Source of the DNA: Colwellia sp.
GTDB lineage: Bacteria; Pseudomonadota; Gammaproteobacteria; Enterobacterales; Alteromonadaceae
Reading direction: 5' to 3'
Assembly: GCA_022969175.1 (NCBI GenBank)
Contig: JALJPB010000010.1
Span: 1-64,000, forward strand
DNA: 64,000 nt
Position 1 is the first letter of the stretch. Every line of letters starts with the position of its first letter. Made by a program: the position numbers and the translations under genes. The notes beneath the pieces are model-generated. The model was not told the origin of the DNA and made no database searches. It worked only from the letters and a program-made list of their open reading frames with translations. Positions 1-11,006 of this stretch are shown piece after piece.

Positions 1-253
1 ATTATTCGACCCAATTTTACTTCGTCCTGTAGATGATCTTGAACTAACTGTTCGTTCAGCTAACTGTTTAAAAGCAGAAGCAATTCAATACATTGGTGAT
101 TTAGTACAACGTGCTGAAGTTGAGCTTCTTAAAACGCCTAATTTAGGTAAGAAGTCTCTAACTGAAATCAAAGACGTGTTAGCGTCTCGTGGTTTATCTC
201 TAGGCATGCGCCTAGAAAATTGGCCACCAGAAAGCATCGTTGATAACGACTAG
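1..253 (+). CDS. rpoA: RNA polymerase alpha subunit, C-terminal part (partial)
   Basis: The window opens inside this gene; the reading frame begins at base 2 and ends at TAG 251-253, giving about 83 residues. They form the alpha C-terminal domain, with the recognisable stretches [29 protein letters not shown] and [11 protein letters not shown]. This domain contacts UP-element DNA and activators such as FNR or CRP. rplQ follows after 43 bases, the standard alpha-operon order in gammaproteobacteria. The N-terminal assembly domain lies outside the window. Identification is near certain. Confidence 0.98.
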
Positions 254-296
254 TTCGATCATCGTTTTTTTAAACAGTTAAGATAAGGATTAACTT

Positions 297-701
297 ATGC
301 GTCATCGTCAAAGCGGTCGCCAGTTAAACCGTAATAGCAGTCATCGTAAAGCGATGTTCCGCAATATGGCAAGCTCTTTAGTTAAGCACGGCGTTATTAA
401 AACGACTGTAGCTAAAGCTAAAGAACTACGTATGGTAGTAGAGCCATTGATTACATTGGCTAAGACCGACAGTGTTGCAAATCGCCGTTTAGCGTTTGCT
501 CGTACACAAGATAAAGAAGTAGTAGGTATTTTATTCAACGAACTTGGTGCTCGTTACCAAGAACGTCCAGGTGGTTATACTCGCATTTTAAAATGTGGTT
601 TCCGTACTGGTGATAAAGCGCCTATGGCCTATATTGAATTAGTAGACCGCCCAGTAGTAGAAGATGCTCCTGAAGTAGTTGAAGAAGCAGTAGAAGCTTA
701 A
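297..701 (+). CDS. rplQ: 50S ribosomal protein L17
   Basis: This 134-residue protein starts [20 protein letters not shown], the hallmark N-terminus of bacterial L17, and keeps the core [26 protein letters not shown]. It belongs to the large ribosomal subunit near the exit tunnel. The length is normal for the family, with a short acidic tail rich in Glu and Val. An AAGGA sequence lies about 8 bases before the ATG. It is the last gene of the alpha operon, directly after rpoA, and a strong hairpin terminator follows. Confidence 0.98.
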   Translation: MRHRQSGRQLNRNSSHRKAMFRNMASSLVKHGVIKTTVAKAKELRMVVEPLITLAKTDSVANRRLAFARTQDKEVVGILFNELGARYQERPGGYTRILKCGFRTGDKAPMAYIELVDRPVVEDAPEVVEEAVEA

Positions 702-726
702 TTTAACTACGTTAAATTATACTTTG

Positions 727-757
727 AAAAAACGGAGCTTCGGCTCTGTTTTTTTTT
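727..757 (+). terminator. Rho-independent terminator of the rpoA-rplQ operon
   Basis: A GC-containing stem AACGGAGC / GCTCTGTT (one G-U pair) closed by a TTCG tetraloop is followed by nine T residues. It lies 26 bases after the rplQ stop, so it ends the ribosomal alpha operon. Confidence 0.93.
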
Positions 758-852
758 GTATAAATTTTATTCATTTAATAATCAGTGCATATTCTAATTT
801 TAAAAAACTGTTGTTAGTCATGTAAAGTAAAGTTCTGTTTCTTGGTATTTTC

Positions 853-881
853 TTGACCCATTTACCATTTCCTCGTATAAC
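853..881 (+). promoter_or_regulatory. Predicted sigma-70 promoter for prkB
   Basis: TTGACC at 853-858 and TATAAC at 876-881 are separated by 17 bases, the optimal spacing. Transcription would begin near 888, about 36 bases before the prkB ATG. This agrees with the upstream terminator, which makes prkB a separate unit. Confidence 0.6.
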
Positions 882-923
882 ATTATGCTTGCATATAATA
901 TTTCAGCTTAAGGTCATCTTTTT

Positions 924-1823
924 ATGTCAACTCGAAATCCCATCATTGCGGTAACCGGTTCATCAGGGGCTGGTACTTCTACGACAACTGAGTCATTCGA
1001 ACACATCTTTAGAACCTTAGGGATAAATGCTATTAATGTTGAAGGTGATAGCTTTCACCGATTTTCCCGCCAAGAAATGGATTTAGAAAAACGTAAGGCA
1101 AAAGAGCAAAGTAAAAACATTAGCTATTTTGGTGATAAAGCTAACGACTTTGATGGTTTGGAAAGGCTCTTTAGGGATTACTCGGAAACAGGTAAAGGAA
1201 AAATGCGCAAGTATCTTCATACTTTTGATGAGGCTGTGCCTTATAATCAAATGCCTGGGACTTTTACTCCTTGGGAAGAACTTGGTGATGGTACTGATTT
1301 ACTCTTCTATGAAGGCCTACACGGTGGGGTTATCACTGAGACCAATGATGTCTGTAAACATGTTGATTTACTTATAGGAATGGTACCCATTGTTAACCTC
1401 GAGTGGATTCAAAAAATAATTCGTGATACCAACTCCAGAGGCCATTCTAGAGAAGCTGTTACCGCGAGCATTGTTAGAAGTATGGAAGATTACATTTCGT
1501 TTATAACACCGCAATTCTCTCGAACCCACATCAACTTCCAACGGGTTCCTACCGTTGATACTTCCAATCCCTTTAGTGCCAAAGCTATTCCAACACTAGA
1601 TGAAAGTTTTGTTGTTATTAGATTCAGAGAAGTGAGTAATGTCGATTTTCCTTACTATTTGAGTATGATTGATGGCTCATTTATGTCACGAATGAGCACT
1701 ATGGTTGTACCTGGTGGTAAAATGGGTTTAGCAATGGAATTAATCTTAACGCCGCTCATTGAGGACCTTATGAAGAAAAAGTCTGACTCTAATAAACAAA
1801 TTGATTGGATGAGTGATTTATAA
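924..1823 (+). CDS. prkB: Phosphoribulokinase-like protein PrkB
   Basis: This 299-residue P-loop kinase begins with a Walker A motif GSSGAGTST at residues 12-20 and continues with VEGDSFHRF, a typical phosphoribulokinase/uridine kinase acceptor region. It resembles the PrkB family of enterobacteria, which carries the phosphoribulokinase fold but is found in organisms without a Calvin cycle; the true substrate is not established. AAGG lies about 11 bases before the ATG. In Escherichia coli prkB is near the crp-yhfA region, and here a yhfA-type gene lies 0.8 kb further on the other strand. It is convergent with speD, with only 8 bases between the stops. Confidence 0.88.
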   Translation: MSTRNPIIAVTGSSGAGTSTTTESFEHIFRTLGINAINVEGDSFHRFSRQEMDLEKRKAKEQSKNISYFGDKANDFDGLERLFRDYSETGKGKMRKYLHTFDEAVPYNQMPGTFTPWEELGDGTDLLFYEGLHGGVITETNDVCKHVDLLIGMVPIVNLEWIQKIIRDTNSRGHSREAVTASIVRSMEDYISFITPQFSRTHINFQRVPTVDTSNPFSAKAIPTLDESFVVIRFREVSNVDFPYYLSMIDGSFMSRMSTMVVPGGKMGLAMELILTPLIEDLMKKKSDSNKQIDWMSDL

Positions 1824-1831
1824 GTTACCAG

Positions 1832-2587
1832 CTATGTATGTTCTGTAGAATCAAAAAGTTCTTGAAGCTCTTCATAAACAAGGTTTAAAATTTGAGATTG
1901 TTTATCTTTGCTTATTTCATCTGTGCTAGTTTTAAATAAGAAATCAGATGTTATGACTTCTTTTTTAATAAGTTTAGTATGAAATAACTTTGAAGAAAGT
2001 AAATTATTGTTCTTAATATGATACTTTGTTATGCTTTGTTGATCTAAACAGTCGCTTATATTGGAAAGCTTTTGGTCATTAAAGTTTTTTTGCCCTGAAA
2101 CACCTCTTGTCATTCCTCTGATCCTATAATCAATATCTATAACATCAGCATTGAACTCTTCTAGGAGGTAATTAAGTACCTTTAATGGTGAAATCACTCC
2201 GCAAGTCGATAATTCGATATCGGCTCTAAATATCGCGATACCGTCTTGTATATTATCTTCTGGGTAGGTGTGAATGCACAGATGGGATTTATCTAGATGT
2301 GCGACCAAAGATTCAGCTTGAGCTTCTTCAGAAATCATCAAGGTGACACTTGCACCCTGAGGTTGATAATTTTGTTGGGCAACATTTAAAACATTACCGC
2401 CAATAGCGTGACAAATATCAGTAAGTAATAAGCTTAACCTTTGCGAGCTATAGCGTTCATTTATATAATCGTTATAGTGAGCTTGGTGCTCAGGCTTATG
2501 AATATAATGGAGTTTGTAAAACGAAAAGCTTAAGTTTTTTGTTAAATTATTAAAGCCGTACAACTGCAGCTTTCTGATATCTGTCAT
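1832..2587 (-). CDS. speD: S-adenosylmethionine decarboxylase proenzyme
   Basis: At 251 residues this matches the long enterobacterial SpeD class. The N-terminus LQLYGFNNLTKNLSF and the blocks YQPQGASVTLMISEE, HLDKSHLCIHTYPE and ADIELSTCGVISPLK are diagnostic. Family knowledge predicts self-cleavage between Lys100 and Ser101 in DKSHLC, turning Ser101 into the pyruvoyl cofactor. The product, decarboxylated SAM, supplies the aminopropyl group for spermidine. The C-terminal third is divergent from E. coli. yhfA is upstream on the same strand with 8 bases between, so the two are probably co-transcribed. No speE is adjacent; the spermidine-synthase-like gene near 59.4 kb is membrane-linked and atypical. 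Confidence 0.95.
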   Translation of the reverse strand: MTDIRKLQLYGFNNLTKNLSFSFYKLHYIHKPEHQAHYNDYINERYSSQRLSLLLTDICHAIGGNVLNVAQQNYQPQGASVTLMISEEAQAESLVAHLDKSHLCIHTYPEDNIQDGIAIFRADIELSTCGVISPLKVLNYLLEEFNADVIDIDYRIRGMTRGVSGQKNFNDQKLSNISDCLDQQSITKYHIKNNNLLSSKLFHTKLIKKEVITSDFLFKTSTDEISKDKQSQILNLVYEELQELFDSTEHT

Positions 2588-2595
2588 TTAGTTTA

Positions 2596-3000
2596 CTAAA
2601 GCTCTTTAATACTATAATCGTGAGTAATATTAACCGTTTTATTAAGCATTAAGGCGACAGAGCAATATTTATCTGCAGACAACGTTACCGCACGCTCTAC
2701 ATGCTTTTGACTAATGTCTTGGCCTTCGATGATGAAGTGCAAATGAATATCTGAAAATAATTTAGGGACAGTATCAACCCGTTTGCCAGTAATTTCAACT
2801 TGGCAGTCGGTAATCTTCTGACGTGATTTTTTTAGTATGCTAACAACATCAACAGACGAACATCCACCCAAGGAGATTAGCACACTCTCTAGTGGACTAG
2901 GTGCTAAGTTGCCACCATTTGCGTCCAATACCAGGGTATGGCCACTTTCAGATGTGCCTAAAAAAAGTTCGTCGCCTATCCATTTTACAGTTGCTTTCAT
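2596..3000 (-). CDS. yhfA: OsmC family protein, YhfA type
   Basis: A 134-residue OsmC/Ohr-fold protein. The two family cysteines are visible in GGCSSVDVVSIL and DKYCSVALML, and the N-terminal MKATVKWIGDELFLG and APSPLESVL segments match the YhfA branch rather than the Ohr or OsmC peroxidase branches. OsmC-type proteins reduce organic hydroperoxides through the cysteine pair, but YhfA itself has no agreed function. It is the first gene of a probable two-gene unit with speD. The start ATG fits the family length. Confidence 0.85.
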   Translation of the reverse strand: MKATVKWIGDELFLGTSESGHTLVLDANGGNLAPSPLESVLISLGGCSSVDVVSILKKSRQKITDCQVEITGKRVDTVPKLFSDIHLHFIIEGQDISQKHVERAVTLSADKYCSVALMLNKTVNITHDYSIKEL

Positions 3001-3117
3001 TGTTTTGTCCTAATTGGAAAAAGTTCCTCTATAGTAACTAACGGCTAGAGGTGAGACTAGTGAATTTGTCGTTGAAATTGTATCAATGGTCGTAAAGTGG
3101 ACTTGTTTAATTTGATT

Positions 3118-3471
3118 TTAGTTGTTTAATAGTTGGTGTATCTCCGAATCAAATAAGTTTTTAATTAATCCAGAAAACTCTTTGATGAAAGTCACTTGTG
3201 CTGGGGTTACCTGATGATCCATAACACTTGAGAGTATTTCTTCTAGATCGTAAACTATGGCATCTACTTCGCGAATGATGGTATTTCTCAAGTTAAAGGT
3301 TAATGATGTATTTTGACTGCATACGGTAATTATTTGATTGCTTAATTCTTCTTCAATGGTTGCCATAACACTATCAGCGTGGGAGTTTTTTGCAGCAGAG
3401 TGTTCAAACAAACTTAAGTGCTCAGTTAAATACTCAATAATGTGAATATAACCTTCAGTATCAGTAACCAT
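3118..3471 (-). CDS. DUF3802-like small acidic protein
   Basis: This 117-residue protein is acidic, mostly helical by appearance, has no signal peptide or membrane segment and contains a single Cys. The opening MVTDTEGYIHIIEYLTEHLS resembles what I recall of the DUF3802 family of marine Alteromonadales and Vibrionales; that match is from memory and tentative. No catalytic motif is visible. It is separated by about 117 bases from yhfA downstream and by about 130 bases, including a terminator, from the DUF1338 gene upstream, so it is probably monocistronic. Function unknown. Confidence 0.65.
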   Translation of the reverse strand: MVTDTEGYIHIIEYLTEHLSLFEHSAAKNSHADSVMATIEEELSNQIITVCSQNTSLTFNLRNTIIREVDAIVYDLEEILSSVMDHQVTPAQVTFIKEFSGLIKNLFDSEIHQLLNN

Positions 3472-3540
3472 AATTTGTTCTGTTTGCCGATTGTAATTTA
3501 CAGTATAGCGACACTTTACCTTTATTTTGACAACTTGATC

Positions 3541-3590
3541 AAGAAATTGCCCAAAACAGAAGTAAAATATCTATTTTGGGCAAATTTAAA
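3541..3590 (-). terminator. Terminator of the DUF1338 gene (minus strand)
   Basis: TTGCCCAAAA (3547-3556) and TTTTGGGCAA (3574-3583) form a perfect 10-bp stem with a 17-base loop. Read on the minus strand it is followed by TTTCTT. It sits 17 bases after the stop of the DUF1338 gene. Confidence 0.75.
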
Positions 3591-3599
3591 AGTAGTATT

Positions 3600-4412
3600 T
3601 TAGGCGGCAGCATTGGTGCTTTCAAAAATTTTATCGGCAGAAGCAGCGACAAAACCTGAATACAATTGACCATTGTCGAGTGGATATCGTTTGGCGAATT
3701 CATAAAAACAGCTAGGAACTTTGACAGTTTGATCACTGAAGTTTACGGCAACTTTATCTGCAAGTGTCGACGATTGTTCTAGCATTACGCTTTCATTGCC
3801 TTTAACTTCGCCACCCGTGGTATTTAAGTGAAAGCCGCCCGCTTTAACTGCATCGTTTACGGCGAAAATATTATCAAAGTTTTCTAAATGATTAATACTA
3901 ACAGTAAAGTGATTAGCTCTATATCCCCAAGCACTAACCCATGCTGCATATTCACTTTCTACTAATAATTTTTGGTAATCACCGTAACTAATATTCCAGT
4001 GAGTACCTGAATACAAAAAGTTATCTTGGCTGACAGCTTCAGTTTCGACACTGTTTACTATTGAGTGGATAATGTCTTGTACTTCAGCTGAGAACTTCTC
4101 AACTAATAACTCACTAATAAACACTTTAGGTAATAATGAGTCAGAATGTTCAAAATGTTTTGCATAAAGATGTTTGCTATCGAAGTGATATTCACCACAT
4201 TCTTTGTAGCCTAAATTTAATAAATGTTGGGCAAGCTTGTTTAAGTTAACCTTTTCAATGTTGAAGGTTCGATAGGCAACATGATCGTTAATCAGGTCGT
4301 TACCTGAGCCCAATAATTGGTGAACTTGATGGGCAGAAGGCGTGACATCAAGATAATTTTTCCATATATTGTTAAAAAGTGCAGTTACTTTTGCTGAGTT
4401 TTGGGTAGACAT
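3600..4412 (-). CDS. DUF1338 / 2-oxoadipate dioxygenase-decarboxylase-like protein
   Basis: This 270-residue soluble protein matches the DUF1338 family, which includes the HglS/YdcJ non-haem iron enzymes that convert 2-oxoadipate to 2-hydroxyglutarate in lysine catabolism. The candidate metal ligands are His44 (DHVAYRTF), His168 (RANHFTVSINH) and Glu239 (CFYEFAKR), matching the His-His-Glu arrangement of that family. It is shorter than characterised HglS enzymes (over 400 residues), so the substrate may differ. It lies downstream of the ast genes on the same strand but is separated from astD by 303 bases and a hairpin, so co-transcription is doubtful. Confidence 0.75.
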   Translation of the reverse strand: MSTQNSAKVTALFNNIWKNYLDVTPSAHQVHQLLGSGNDLINDHVAYRTFNIEKVNLNKLAQHLLNLGYKECGEYHFDSKHLYAKHFEHSDSLLPKVFISELLVEKFSAEVQDIIHSIVNSVETEAVSQDNFLYSGTHWNISYGDYQKLLVESEYAAWVSAWGYRANHFTVSINHLENFDNIFAVNDAVKAGGFHLNTTGGEVKGNESVMLEQSSTLADKVAVNFSDQTVKVPSCFYEFAKRYPLDNGQLYSGFVAASADKIFESTNAAA

Positions 4413-4715
4413 GTATGTCTCCTGGTAAATTGTTAATAATTACAAATAAGTTAATTTTAGATCGTCAATTATTGGATAATATAAAATGTAGAATAAAGAG
4501 TCTTTACTCTAATGGTGGTTTGAATTTGATCGCAGAAAACAATTCAGTTTATTGAACTTGGCTTTGAAGTTGAGTTAGAACTTAAGTTTGAATTAGTTTA
4601 GCGGAAAACGGCCATCAGGCATTTGCCAAATAATTCTAAATCTGGTCGATACTTTTGAAGAAGCTGGGCCGAAACCCAGCTATTTTGATTTGATAAACTA
4701 AAGACATTAAATGAC
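4413..4715. other. Intergenic region between astD and the DUF1338 gene
   Basis: A 303-base AT-rich gap. A perfect 7-bp hairpin AGCTGGG-ccgaaa-CCCAGCT at 4662-4681 lies 35 bases after the astD stop and probably marks the 3-prime end of the ast transcript, although it lacks a run of U. The rest should hold the promoter of the DUF1338 gene. No further gene remnant was seen. Confidence 0.55.
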
Positions 4716-6185
4716 TTAGATTGATAAGCCAGGGCTTAGAGTTGCTGGCAGTGATACTTTTTCTGCTTCAACTGAGGCAATTGGGTATGCGCAATAGTCA
4801 GCAGCGTAGTAAGCACTCGCTCTGTGGTTACCACTTGCGCCAATACCACCAAATGGTGCAGCACTACTCGCACCAGTAATTGGTTTGTTCCAGTTGACAA
4901 TACCTGCACGAATGCGGCGGAAGAAGTGATTGTATAGTTCTTCGCTATCACTTAATAAACCAGCGGATAAACCAAAGCTAGTATTGTTAGCTTCATCAAT
5001 TGCGGCATCAAAATCGGTATAACGGTAAACTTTTAATAACGGACCAAAGTGTTCATCATCTGGCATGCTATCAAGGCTTGTGACATCAATAATACCTGGA
5101 GAGATAAACCCAGTACCTTGTTCTAAGTGTTTCATCATTACTAATGATTCAGCACCTAAATCTAATAGTTGCTGCTGTGCTGCAACTAACCCAAGGGCTG
5201 CTTTTTCTGAGATCATTGAACCAATAAATGGTTGCTCTTCATCATCATAATAGCCAATCTTAATGTCTTTAGTAACAGAAATTAGCTTGGCGATAATTGC
5301 GTCACCCTGCTCACCAGTTTCAATAAACAAACGACGTGCACAAGTACAACGTTGACCTGTTGTGATAAAGGCTGATTGTACAATATCATGAACAACTGCA
5401 TTGATATCACTAACATCTTTAATGATGAACGGGTTATTACCACCCATTTCTAATGCAAGGATTTTACCCGGCTGGCCACCAAACTGCTCATGCAATAAAT
5501 GACCAGTAGTAGAGCTACCAGTAAAGAATAAGCCGTCAATACCTTTATTGCTTGCTAATGCTTTACCTGTTTCAATTTCGCCTTGAACAAGGTTAATTAC
5601 ACCCGCTGGCAAACCAGCAGCTAGCCAAAGTTTTAACATTTCTTCGGCAACCATAGGTGTTAATTCACTTGGCTTAAATACCACGGTATTACCGGCAATT
5701 AGTGCTGGAACAATATGTCCATTGGGTAAATGTCCTGGGAAATTGTAAGGGCCAAAGATAGCAACAACACCATGTGGTTTATGACGTATAAATGCTTTTG
5801 CACCCGGCATAGGATTCTCAACTGTACCCGTACGTTCTTTATAAGCATTTAGTGAAATGTTGATTTTGCCAACCATAGCACCAACTTCAGTGCGGGTTTC
5901 CCACAATGGCTTACCTGTTTCTAAGGCGATAGTGGTAGCAAGGGCTTCTTTGTTTTCGGTCAATTGCTCAGCGAATTTAGTGATAATAGCGATTCGGTTA
6001 TCAAACTCGATGTTCGCCCATGACTCAAATGCAGTACGTGCACTAGAAATTGCAGTATCTACTTGCTCTGGCGAAGCAGTTTTACCTCGCCAAATAACTT
6101 CGTTTTTTGCAGGATTTAATGATGTTACATCGTGTCCTTCGCCGGCTAACCATTGACCGTTAATAAGTTGGTTTGGGTGTGACAT
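4716..6185 (-). CDS. astD: N-succinylglutamate 5-semialdehyde dehydrogenase
   Basis: A 489-residue aldehyde dehydrogenase that oxidises N-succinylglutamate semialdehyde to N-succinylglutamate with NAD, step 4 of the arginine succinyltransferase pathway. The catalytic Glu246 (LALEMGGN) and Cys280 ([11 protein letters not shown]) are present, as is the NAD-binding segment FFTGSSTTG. The opening [15 protein letters not shown] and the length match AstD. astA is immediately upstream with 39 bases between. A hairpin follows the stop. No astB or astE follows as it would in E. coli astCADBE. Confidence 0.95.
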   Translation of the reverse strand: MSHPNQLINGQWLAGEGHDVTSLNPAKNEVIWRGKTASPEQVDTAISSARTAFESWANIEFDNRIAIITKFAEQLTENKEALATTIALETGKPLWETRTEVGAMVGKINISLNAYKERTGTVENPMPGAKAFIRHKPHGVVAIFGPYNFPGHLPNGHIVPALIAGNTVVFKPSELTPMVAEEMLKLWLAAGLPAGVINLVQGEIETGKALASNKGIDGLFFTGSSTTGHLLHEQFGGQPGKILALEMGGNNPFIIKDVSDINAVVHDIVQSAFITTGQRCTCARRLFIETGEQGDAIIAKLISVTKDIKIGYYDDEEQPFIGSMISEKAALGLVAAQQQLLDLGAESLVMMKHLEQGTGFISPGIIDVTSLDSMPDDEHFGPLLKVYRYTDFDAAIDEANNTSFGLSAGLLSDSEELYNHFFRRIRAGIVNWNKPITGASSAAPFGGIGASGNHRASAYYAADYCAYPIASVEAEKVSLPATLSPGLSI

Positions 6186-6224
6186 TGTATATTCCTCAAT
6201 TTACTTAACTCTACTATGCGAGTC

Positions 6225-7256
6225 TTAATTTGCAACAAGACGAACCCAGTCGTCTGTTGATATTTGTAATGCTTCTGCAACTGCTTGGCTGATAACAACC
6301 TGTTTAGCTGTTTCTCGTAATGATACTGGAGCTTGAGTTGCTCTAAATGTTGCAACTTGAGTATTACAAATAATGTATTTAGTTGATGTACTGGTATCTG
6401 CTGAATCAACATTACCGATGATCACCTGATATTTATTACTTTCACGTACCGTTTTAATGGAGGAACGTTCAACTTCAACTGTAGGTCCGCCATCAAAGAT
6501 ATCAACATAACCGCGACGAGAAAAACCTTCAGCTTCTAACAGTCTTAAAGCCGGTACGGTTTTTTCATGTACTTTATTGATAACTTTTTGTGCTTCTTTA
6601 CTTAATAAACTGACATAAATGGGATGTTTAGGCATCAATTCTGCGATAAACACTTTTTTGCCAATACCGGTTAAATAATCAACCGTTGGGAAGTCCATTG
6701 AGAAAAAATGTTCTTCAAGCCATTGCCAAAAAGGTGAGCTGCCGTTGTCATCTGATATGCCACGCATTTCAGCAATTACAGTGTCTGCAAAGCGTTCCGC
6801 ATGTTCCGCAATAAATAAGAAACGACAACGAGATAAAAATCGGCCATTACCATTTTTACGGTGGCTTTCACTTAAAAATAAGGTACAGATTTCAGTAGCG
6901 CCGGTATAGTCGTTGCACAAGGAGAGTGTTTCAACGGTGTTGTAAATATTTAACTCGCGAGAGTTATGCACTACTTTACCTAAGTGATAATGATAAAAAG
7001 CATCTTCTAAACCAACAGCTGCTTCAATAGCCGTAGTACCAACAACTTGCCCTGTAGAGGTATCCTCCATAACAAATAAGTAACCTTCATCGCCTGGTTT
7101 TGTTACGTTTTTATTAAATGATACTTCAGCATGACTAATGCGTTTTTTTAATAATTCTTCATTGACCGGTAGTGATGTAAAACCGTGTCCTGACTCAACA
7201 GCTATCCGATGTAATGAATCGTAATCACTGTTTTGTATAGGGCGTATGATAATCAT
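6225..7256 (-). CDS. astA: Arginine N-succinyltransferase
   Basis: This 343-residue protein has the characteristic AstA opening MIIIRPIQNSDYDSLHRIAVESGHG and the conserved FLSESHRKNGNGRFLSR, RGISDDNGSSPFWQWLEEHFF and MPKHPIYVSLL segments. It transfers succinyl from succinyl-CoA to the alpha-amino group of arginine, the first step of the AST pathway, and has a GNAT-related fold. It is encoded between astC and astD. A 9-bp perfect hairpin lies in the 113-base gap between astC and astA. Confidence 0.95.
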   Translation of the reverse strand: MIIIRPIQNSDYDSLHRIAVESGHGFTSLPVNEELLKKRISHAEVSFNKNVTKPGDEGYLFVMEDTSTGQVVGTTAIEAAVGLEDAFYHYHLGKVVHNSRELNIYNTVETLSLCNDYTGATEICTLFLSESHRKNGNGRFLSRCRFLFIAEHAERFADTVIAEMRGISDDNGSSPFWQWLEEHFFSMDFPTVDYLTGIGKKVFIAELMPKHPIYVSLLSKEAQKVINKVHEKTVPALRLLEAEGFSRRGYVDIFDGGPTVEVERSSIKTVRESNKYQVIIGNVDSADTSTSTKYIICNTQVATFRATQAPVSLRETAKQVVISQAVAEALQISTDDWVRLVAN

Positions 7257-7317
7257 AAATTCTTCTCAATGAGTAATAAGGTGACTTACTAACATCTTAT
7301 ATATAAATAGTTTATTC

Positions 7318-7344
7318 GATGGTCTACTATGGAATTAGACCATC
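7318..7344 (-). other. Hairpin in the astC-astA gap
   Basis: GATGGTCTA (7318-7326) and TAGACCATC (7336-7344) form a perfect 9-bp stem with a 9-base loop. On the minus strand there is no U-run after it, so it is less likely a terminator than an RNA processing or stability element separating astC from astA and astD. Confidence 0.5.
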
Positions 7345-7369
7345 TTGATAGCTTTATTAGACAGTTTTA

Positions 7370-8914
<1,545 letters not shown>

Positions 8915-10060
8915 TTATTTAAAATTTAGCTTAATATGGTCGATATCGCTTCGTTTTAACAGGGCAATATCATCAGGGGTTAAATGGACTTTACTTAATA
9001 ATAACTTAGCTTCGTCGGTAGTAATTAATTCTTCTTTTGCTAAGGATCTAAACGCAACATAAGCTTTTGCCTTAGCGACAATTTGAGCGAGCGGGTGCAT
9101 CTCTTTTAATTTGTAACCATAAGCTAGATCAAATAATGGTTCAGTAATGATTAAGCGATCAAAGCGCATTAACTCAACGAGATCTGCTGATATTTTTGAG
9201 CTACGACTTGATAATTGTTCAAGTAATAGTTCTGGCGACATATCAAGTTGAACAAATATATTGTGTAAGCGTTTATCTCTACTGTCGTAGGCTTCACGTC
9301 GTTGTGTTTTGTAAATGTCGTTAAAGCTTTCAAAAACACATAGTGTCACCGCTAAATTTCCAATATTAGAAAACATGCCACAAGCAAAGGCAGCGAAACC
9401 GTCTAAACCTTGTTTGTCAGCTAATATTTTTGATGCTAAAGCTATAGATAAGCTGTTATTCCACAATTTCCTTTTCATCAAACCAAAAGGGGCTGTTGTT
9501 GCGGGTAGCCAATGTTTAAGAATAAATGTTGGCATTAACAACTTCAAATTATCTAAACCGATATAACTCAATGCTAAGTTAGCTTGGGTAACCTGCACGT
9601 CGGCCCGTTTTCTATATTGGGGTTTATTGACAAGGTTGATTATATCGTTAGATAACCAAGAGAGAGAATTCACTAGTGGCGTAATTCTATTAATCGACGC
9701 TGCTTTTACTGCAAGAATTTCTAAAATTGAGGGAGCGGCATCTTCTATCTTTAAAACATTGTTATAGAGGTTTTCTTTATTATCAAATTCATTATTGATT
9801 TGAATTTTTACTTGGTCGTAAAGTTTGGTCATCACCTGAGTTTTAAAGTGATTTTGCCCATGCTCTTCAATAATTTTATCTTTGTTGGCTTGTTTTTCTA
9901 CCGCTAATAATTCACGACGACGATTAGTTTGTTCACTATCTTGTTGAGCGGCTACTACTAATTTACCGTTACTACGTTCGGCAAATTCTTTACTGATTGT
10001 GAGGCTTATTGCTCGTTGATAAATGCTTGAAACTGCATCATCGTCTTCAAATAATTGCAT
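8915..10060 (-). CDS. HDOD domain-containing protein
   Basis: A 381-residue cytoplasmic protein. Residues about 110-300 resemble an HDOD domain (a catalytically degenerate HD hydrolase fold found in bacterial signalling proteins): the run AVKAASINRITPLVNSLSWL followed by IVNKPQYRKR, LALSYIGLDNLKLLM and LWNNSLSIALASKIL fits this family. The N-terminal 100 residues are charged and probably helical. No catalytic HD pair or partner GGDEF/EAL domain is visible. Both neighbours are on the same strand, but a terminator follows and a 110-base gap precedes, so it seems monocistronic. Its specific role is unknown. Confidence 0.75.
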   Translation of the reverse strand: MQLFEDDDAVSSIYQRAISLTISKEFAERSNGKLVVAAQQDSEQTNRRRELLAVEKQANKDKIIEEHGQNHFKTQVMTKLYDQVKIQINNEFDNKENLYNNVLKIEDAAPSILEILAVKAASINRITPLVNSLSWLSNDIINLVNKPQYRKRADVQVTQANLALSYIGLDNLKLLMPTFILKHWLPATTAPFGLMKRKLWNNSLSIALASKILADKQGLDGFAAFACGMFSNIGNLAVTLCVFESFNDIYKTQRREAYDSRDKRLHNIFVQLDMSPELLLEQLSSRSSKISADLVELMRFDRLIITEPLFDLAYGYKLKEMHPLAQIVAKAKAYVAFRSLAKEELITTDEAKLLLSKVHLTPDDIALLKRSDIDHIKLNFK

Positions 10061-10171
10061 AACTGGAAATTGAATTCTTAAATTAAAATAGAGTGATTTT
10101 TACAAGTGTAAAGGTTAACAGAAACTTTATCGACAATCTTTGCTAAATCATTAATAGTTCATACTTGTTAG

Positions 10172-10765
10172 TCAGGGTTGTGAGGTAAATTTATTAATAA
10201 AATTATTTAATAAACGCTGGCCTTGTTCAGTTAAAATGGCTTCAGGGTGAAATTGAACACTGGCGATAGGCAATGTTTTATGTTGCAGCGCCATAATCTC
10301 TTCAAAGTTTCCATTATCATCAAGAGTCCATGCTGTTATTTCAAGTTGATCGGGTAATGATGATTTTTCAACAATTAACGAATGGTAACGTGCGACCTCA
10401 AGCGGATTATTGAGTTCTTTAAATAAATCTTTGTTGTTATGGGTTATTTTACTGGTTTTTCCATGCATTAATTTTTTAGCTTTAATGATATTTGCACCAA
10501 AATGCTGAGCAATGCACTGATGACCTAAACAGACTCCTAAAATAGGAATGATACCTGAAAATTTTTCTATAATTGCTAAAGATAAACCTGCATCGATGGG
10601 TTTGCATGGCCCAGGAGAAATTACAATAATATTTGGCGCGAGTTGTTTAATATCTTCTAAAGTGATTTGATCATTTCGATGTACGGCCACTTCTTGTCCA
10701 AGTGCTTGAAAGTAATGCACTAGATTAAAAGTAAAAGAGTCATAATTGTCGATCATTAATAACAA
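10172..10765 (-). CDS. pabA: Aminodeoxychorismate/anthranilate synthase glutamine amidotransferase
   Basis: A 197-residue class I glutamine amidotransferase. The nucleophile is Cys79 in LGVCLGHQC and the His-Glu pair lies in SVQFHPEAILTEQG. The N-terminus LLMIDNYDSFTFNLVHYF and VISPGPCKP are typical of PabA/TrpG. Alignment to the family favours the TTG start at 10765 over the ATG at 10756, because the first beta strand needs the extra residues. It supplies ammonia for 4-amino-4-deoxychorismate (folate) and possibly anthranilate synthesis. With no trp gene beside it, PabA is preferred over TrpG. Confidence 0.88.
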   Translation of the reverse strand: MLLMIDNYDSFTFNLVHYFQALGQEVAVHRNDQITLEDIKQLAPNIIVISPGPCKPIDAGLSLAIIEKFSGIIPILGVCLGHQCIAQHFGANIIKAKKLMHGKTSKITHNNKDLFKELNNPLEVARYHSLIVEKSSLPDQLEITAWTLDDNGNFEEIMALQHKTLPIASVQFHPEAILTEQGQRLLNNFINKFTSQP

Positions 10766-10939
10766 GGTATTGTCTCTGTGGGCTTTGTTTTAGAAATAAG
10801 TTACAGCATAAAAATCGCCGTTATTCTAATCTTTCACGAAGCATAGGACAATGGGAATATTTTAAACATTTATTTTACTGCTAAATGAGAGCCATATAAC
10901 GATAATAAATTGAGAGTGTTTGTGGTTAAGAGGAAAGTA

Positions 10940-10980
10940 AAAAATAAGAAACTAGTGTGTGCTCTAGTTTCTTACTTTTA
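10940..10980 (-). terminator. Terminator of the porin gene (probably bidirectional)
   Basis: AAGAAACTAG (10946-10955) and CTAGTTTCTT (10964-10973) form a perfect 10-bp stem with an 8-base loop. On the minus strand a run rich in T (ATTTTTTAC) follows; the plus side is also T-rich. It lies 33 bases after the porin stop. Confidence 0.85.
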
Positions 10981-11006
10981 TTATTGCATTATTAGCTTAA
11001 AGGTAG